Shown piece after piece: positions 61,290 through 64,000 of a DNA stretch of 64,000 bases. The number at the start of each line of letters is the position of its first letter. Position 1 is the first letter of the stretch. Source of the DNA: Lachnospiraceae bacterium (GTDB lineage: Bacteria > Bacillota > Clostridia > Lachnospirales > Lachnospiraceae); NCBI GenBank assembly GCA_017480195.1, contig JAFVBE010000038.1, forward strand, positions 1 through 64,000, written 5' to 3'. A program made the position numbers and the translations under genes. The notes under the pieces are model-generated. The model did not search any database, had not been told where the DNA came from, and was given only the letters and a program-made list of their open reading frames with translations.

Positions 61290-62978
61290 TTATTTTTCTT
61301 CCATAATCTCATATATCCTATCCATATCCATAAACTCTCTTAAAGTATCCGCAAGCTTGTCAAATTCTGATTCCTTTATATCACCGTAACTTCTTATATC
61401 AATATCGTCAAGTTTTATATTCTTCCTATCAGCCAAAGCTTTTATGATTGAAGAGGTGATTTCTCCCTTATCAAATATGCCATGTACATAAGTTCCGTAT
61501 ATATTTCCATTCTGAATCACAGGATTATCAATCGTATTAATATAATCCGTCTTTTCTTTATCTTTCATTTCATCATCGTAAATCATATCTTCTTCGCATA
61601 TTGATACACCCATATGTATCTCGTAACCCTCATAATCTTTTCCTGATAATGCTTCAAATACACCAGTCAGATTGCCAAACTTTCCTCTTATCTGCTTACA
61701 AGTTTTTTCCTTACTGATATATGTATCAACAGGAAGAAGTCCCATACCTTTTATCTGACCGCCTTCCTCCTGTCCGCTCTCATCATTAATCATATTTCCA
61801 AGGATCTGATATCCGCCACAGATTCCAAATATTGTTACTCCCGAAGTTATTACATCCTTTGCATTACTAATTCCGTTTAAATCTTTTTTATCTATTTCGC
61901 TATTTTCTATACACGCCAGCTTCTTTATTGCAGTCTCAAGTCCGGTCTTCCTTAGCCACTTCATATCGTCTATAGTATTCTTGCTTCCGGGAAGTATAAT
62001 CATATCAGGCCTACCAAGCTCACATAAATTTGTGACATAGTGGATATTAACTACATCTGTCTGCTCGAGCACATTAAAATCCGTAAAGTTAGATATATGC
62101 GGAAGCTTTATAACAGCTATATCTATTATTCCAATGTCCTTGTTTTTATCATGATTTTCACTTATACTCTTCGCATTTTTATCTACATAATTCTCTATTC
62201 TCTCTACAATGTTTTTTTGTTCTTTGTCACTTTTTTCTAATCTGTTATTTTTTTCAAATCTCTCTGTCAGACTGTCTTCGTCCTCAAGGTTAAGCCTCAT
62301 ATATGGCACTACTCCGACTACATCTACATTACTCCTTTTCTCAAGCATAGTAATGCCGGAATCAAGTATACTCTTATCCCCTCTGAATTTATTGATAACC
62401 AGTCCCTTCACCCTGCCTCTCTCATCATCCTCAAGCAGCATAAGCGTTCCAAGAAGCTGAGCAAATACCCCTCCCCTATCTATATCTCCAACCAGGATAA
62501 CCGGAGCATCAACAAGCTTAGCCATACCCATATTTACTATATCATTATCTTTAAGATTTATTTCTGCCGGGCTTCCTGCTCCTTCGATAACTATAATGTC
62601 ATACTCCTTATTAAGCTTCTCATATGCCTTCATAATCTCAGGAACTAATTTCTTCTTATACTCAAAATACTCTCTGGCTTTCATATTACCGATAACTTTA
62701 CCATTTACAATTACCTGTGAGCCAACATCACTTGTCGGCTTAAGAAGTATAGGATTCATAGCAACATCAGGCTCTATGCCTGCTGCCTCTGCCTGCATTA
62801 CCTGTGCACGCCCCATCTCAAGACCGTCAGCAGTAATATATGAATTAAGAGCCATATTCTGCGACTTAAACGGACATACCTTGTATCCATCCTGTTTAAA
62901 TATCCTGCAAAGTCCTGCCACTATTAAGCTTTTTCCAACACTTGACATAGTGCCCTGAACCATAATTACCTTCGACAT
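61290..62978 (-). CDS. cobQ: cobyric acid synthase CobQ
   Basis: The 562-residue enzyme has the Walker-type [60 protein letters not shown], and a C-terminal class I glutaminase part with [13 protein letters not shown] (nucleophile Cys) and [10 protein letters not shown] (His). It amidates adenosylcobyrinic diamide at four positions. It is some 60 residues longer than usual, with a polar insertion around 240-285. It is 4 bp from the ABC ATPase gene and separated from the other cob genes by about 7 kb of unrelated DNA. Confidence 0.95.
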   Translation of the reverse strand: MSKVIMVQGTMSSVGKSLIVAGLCRIFKQDGYKVCPFKSQNMALNSYITADGLEMGRAQVMQAEAAGIEPDVAMNPILLKPTSDVGSQVIVNGKVIGNMKAREYFEYKKKLVPEIMKAYEKLNKEYDIIVIEGAGSPAEINLKDNDIVNMGMAKLVDAPVILVGDIDRGGVFAQLLGTLMLLEDDERGRVKGLVINKFRGDKSILDSGITMLEKRSNVDVVGVVPYMRLNLEDEDSLTERFEKNNRLEKSDKEQKNIVERIENYVDKNAKSISENHDKNKDIGIIDIAVIKLPHISNFTDFNVLEQTDVVNIHYVTNLCELGRPDMIILPGSKNTIDDMKWLRKTGLETAIKKLACIENSEIDKKDLNGISNAKDVITSGVTIFGICGGYQILGNMINDESGQEEGGQIKGMGLLPVDTYISKEKTCKQIRGKFGNLTGVFEALSGKDYEGYEIHMGVSICEEDMIYDDEMKDKEKTDYINTIDNPVIQNGNIYGTYVHGIFDKGEITSSIIKALADRKNIKLDDIDIRSYGDIKESEFDKLADTLREFMDMDRIYEIMEEK

Positions 62979-62981
62979 ACC

Positions 62982-63764
62982 CTATCCTTCCTTAAAAACA
63001 TCAAAAAACCTCGTACCCGAAAAATACACCTCAAACTCCTCATCATCTATATCAAAAATCTCCTTAATTATAGCTTTCTTGAAAACCTCCTCAGGTTTTC
63101 CAAAATAAGATATAACATTGCCCTTTACACAGAGTATTTTATCAGATATCTTCTTAGCAAGATCAATCTCATGCAGCGACATAATGACAGTTATATTCTC
63201 CTCTTTAGCCATTGTACGAAGTATGTTAAGCAGCTGAACCTTATACTTTATATCAAGAAATGAAGTCGGCTCATCCAATACAATAATCTCCGTTTTTTGA
63301 CATATAGCTCTGGCAAGAAGAACACGCTGCTTCTGTCCATCACTTATTTTTTCAAAGTCTTTGTCAATAAGAGAATCCACATCAACCTTCTTCATTGACT
63401 CAATTACTATCTGCCTATCTTCATCACTTAAGATTCCCATTCTTCCCGTATATGGATATCTGCCAAGTGCCACAACATCATAACAGGTCATATATTCAGT
63501 CTGTATCCTCTCCGTAAGGACAACTGACAGCTTTTCCGCCAGATTTTTATACGATATATTCTTAAGCTCCTCTTCATCTATATAGACTGCTCCGGCAATC
63601 GTAGCGAGCTGCTTAGTTATGCTTTTTAATATGGTTGACTTGCCTGAACCATTGGGTCCTATTAATGTAAGTATCTCACCCTTACCTACAGAAAATCCTA
63701 TATCTTTTATTAAAGATACATCTCCATACCCGACTGTTAATCCCTCAGTATGAATATGATACAT
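62982..63764 (-). CDS. btuD: ABC transporter ATPase of the FecE/BtuD type, probably for corrinoids
   Basis: The 260-residue ATPase has Walker A GPNGSGKST, signature ISDGQKQRVLLARA, Walker B IIVLDEPTSFLDI and switch His in MSLHEIDLAKK. It pairs with the FecCD-type permease just upstream. Position next to cobQ suggests corrinoid uptake, though siderophore uptake looks the same by sequence. ATG 63764 is preferred (GGAGG 11 nt upstream); the frame is open for 15 further codons. Confidence 0.88.
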   Translation of the reverse strand: MYHIHTEGLTVGYGDVSLIKDIGFSVGKGEILTLIGPNGSGKSTILKSITKQLATIAGAVYIDEEELKNISYKNLAEKLSVVLTERIQTEYMTCYDVVALGRYPYTGRMGILSDEDRQIVIESMKKVDVDSLIDKDFEKISDGQKQRVLLARAICQKTEIIVLDEPTSFLDIKYKVQLLNILRTMAKEENITVIMSLHEIDLAKKISDKILCVKGNVISYFGKPEEVFKKAIIKEIFDIDDEEFEVYFSGTRFFDVFKEG

Positions 63765-63824
63765 AACATCAACCACCTCCGAATCATAAAACAAACTCAC
63801 TATATACAAAAATAAATATTATAC

Positions 63825-64000
63825 CTACTGCTTATTTCTCTTTCTGCTAAGAAGCATAGCTATAACTATCGGTGCTCCAAATATCGCTGTCACCGTACTT
63901 ATATTAAGCTCCGTCGGTGCAAACATCGTCCTTGCAATAAGGTCACAGAACATACAAAAAATTCCTCCGCCTATAAAACATGCAGGAATCACAATAATCG
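63825..64000 (-). CDS. FecCD/BtuC-family ABC permease, C-terminal part
   Basis: The frame enters from the right edge and ends at TAG (63825-63827). The visible 57 residues include CFIGGGIFCMFCDLIARTM, FAPTELNISTVTAIFGAPI and VIAMLLSRKRNKQ, which match the end of FecCD permeases (the ELPVGxxTAxxGxPxFxxLL pattern). It would form the membrane channel for the ATPase at 62982-63764. Confidence 0.88.
   Translation of the reverse strand, partial: IIVIPACFIGGGIFCMFCDLIARTMFAPTELNISTVTAIFGAPIVIAMLLSRKRNKQ

Overview
This 64 kb window comes from a low-GC Gram-positive chromosome, most likely a Lachnospiraceae (Clostridia) gut or rumen bacterium. The assignment is an inference from the gene families present: a DUF3842 protein, a CptIN-like type III toxin-antitoxin locus, many GGDEF/EAL proteins, a thioredoxin reductase without NADPH motifs, a lar operon with single-frame larC, consensus GGAGG ribosome binding sites and strong sigma-A promoters. 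No rRNA, tRNA, CRISPR array, prophage or transposase gene was seen. Most genes lie on the minus strand.

Layout. 0-5 kb: the tail of an Rpn-type nuclease, a lipoprotein, then a minus-strand peroxide-defence operon (two Cys glutathione peroxidases, an atypical thioredoxin reductase, thioredoxin, OhrR-type MarR regulator) driven by a consensus promoter whose -10 lies in a palindrome, followed by a flavodoxin. 5-14 kb: esterase, two OmpR-type two-component systems, a zinc-ribbon protein, a complete Rpn protein, and an AT-rich gene-poor stretch with a two-unit structured RNA candidate and a frameshifted small gene. 14-21 kb: TraX-like protein, LrgAB with a YbaK protein, an exonuclease with a zinc finger, a PAS-GGDEF-EAL protein, and an ECF sigma/anti-sigma pair. 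21-26.4 kb: an ABC exporter (ATPase and FtsX-like permease) with its own two-component system. At 26.5 kb sits a 271-bp MITE-like inverted-repeat element.

26.7-41.5 kb: LtrA-like protein, a membrane EAL protein, and larB-larC-larE for the nickel-pincer cofactor. The lar genes are preceded by two small membrane proteins and by a leader with a strong promoter and an internal terminator. Then come DUF3842, a Cys-rich membrane protein, a hybrid histidine kinase with a two-receiver partner, pnuC behind a long structured leader, and a type III toxin-antitoxin locus joined to ybaK. 41.6-49.5 kb: a GGDEF-EAL protein, a Tim44-like zinc-ribbon protein, a VOC protein, an active-looking GGDEF protein, and an MFS exporter behind a leader peptide and erm/cat-style attenuator.

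49.5-64 kb: genes for the late steps of cobalamin synthesis (cobT, cobU, cobS, a second cobU-like gene, cobC-like, cobD). These are separated from cobQ and a BtuCD-type transporter by a soluble PocR chemoreceptor, an iron alcohol dehydrogenase with an operator-like palindrome, and an AT-rich cell-surface glycan cassette.

The items most worth following up are the type III toxin-antitoxin locus (40.8-41.5 kb), the unclassified structured leaders upstream of lar and pnuC, the two-unit RNA at 10.1 kb, the MFS attenuator, and the probable ferredoxin- or flavodoxin-driven thioredoxin system. All identifications are from reading the sequence; no database search was run.
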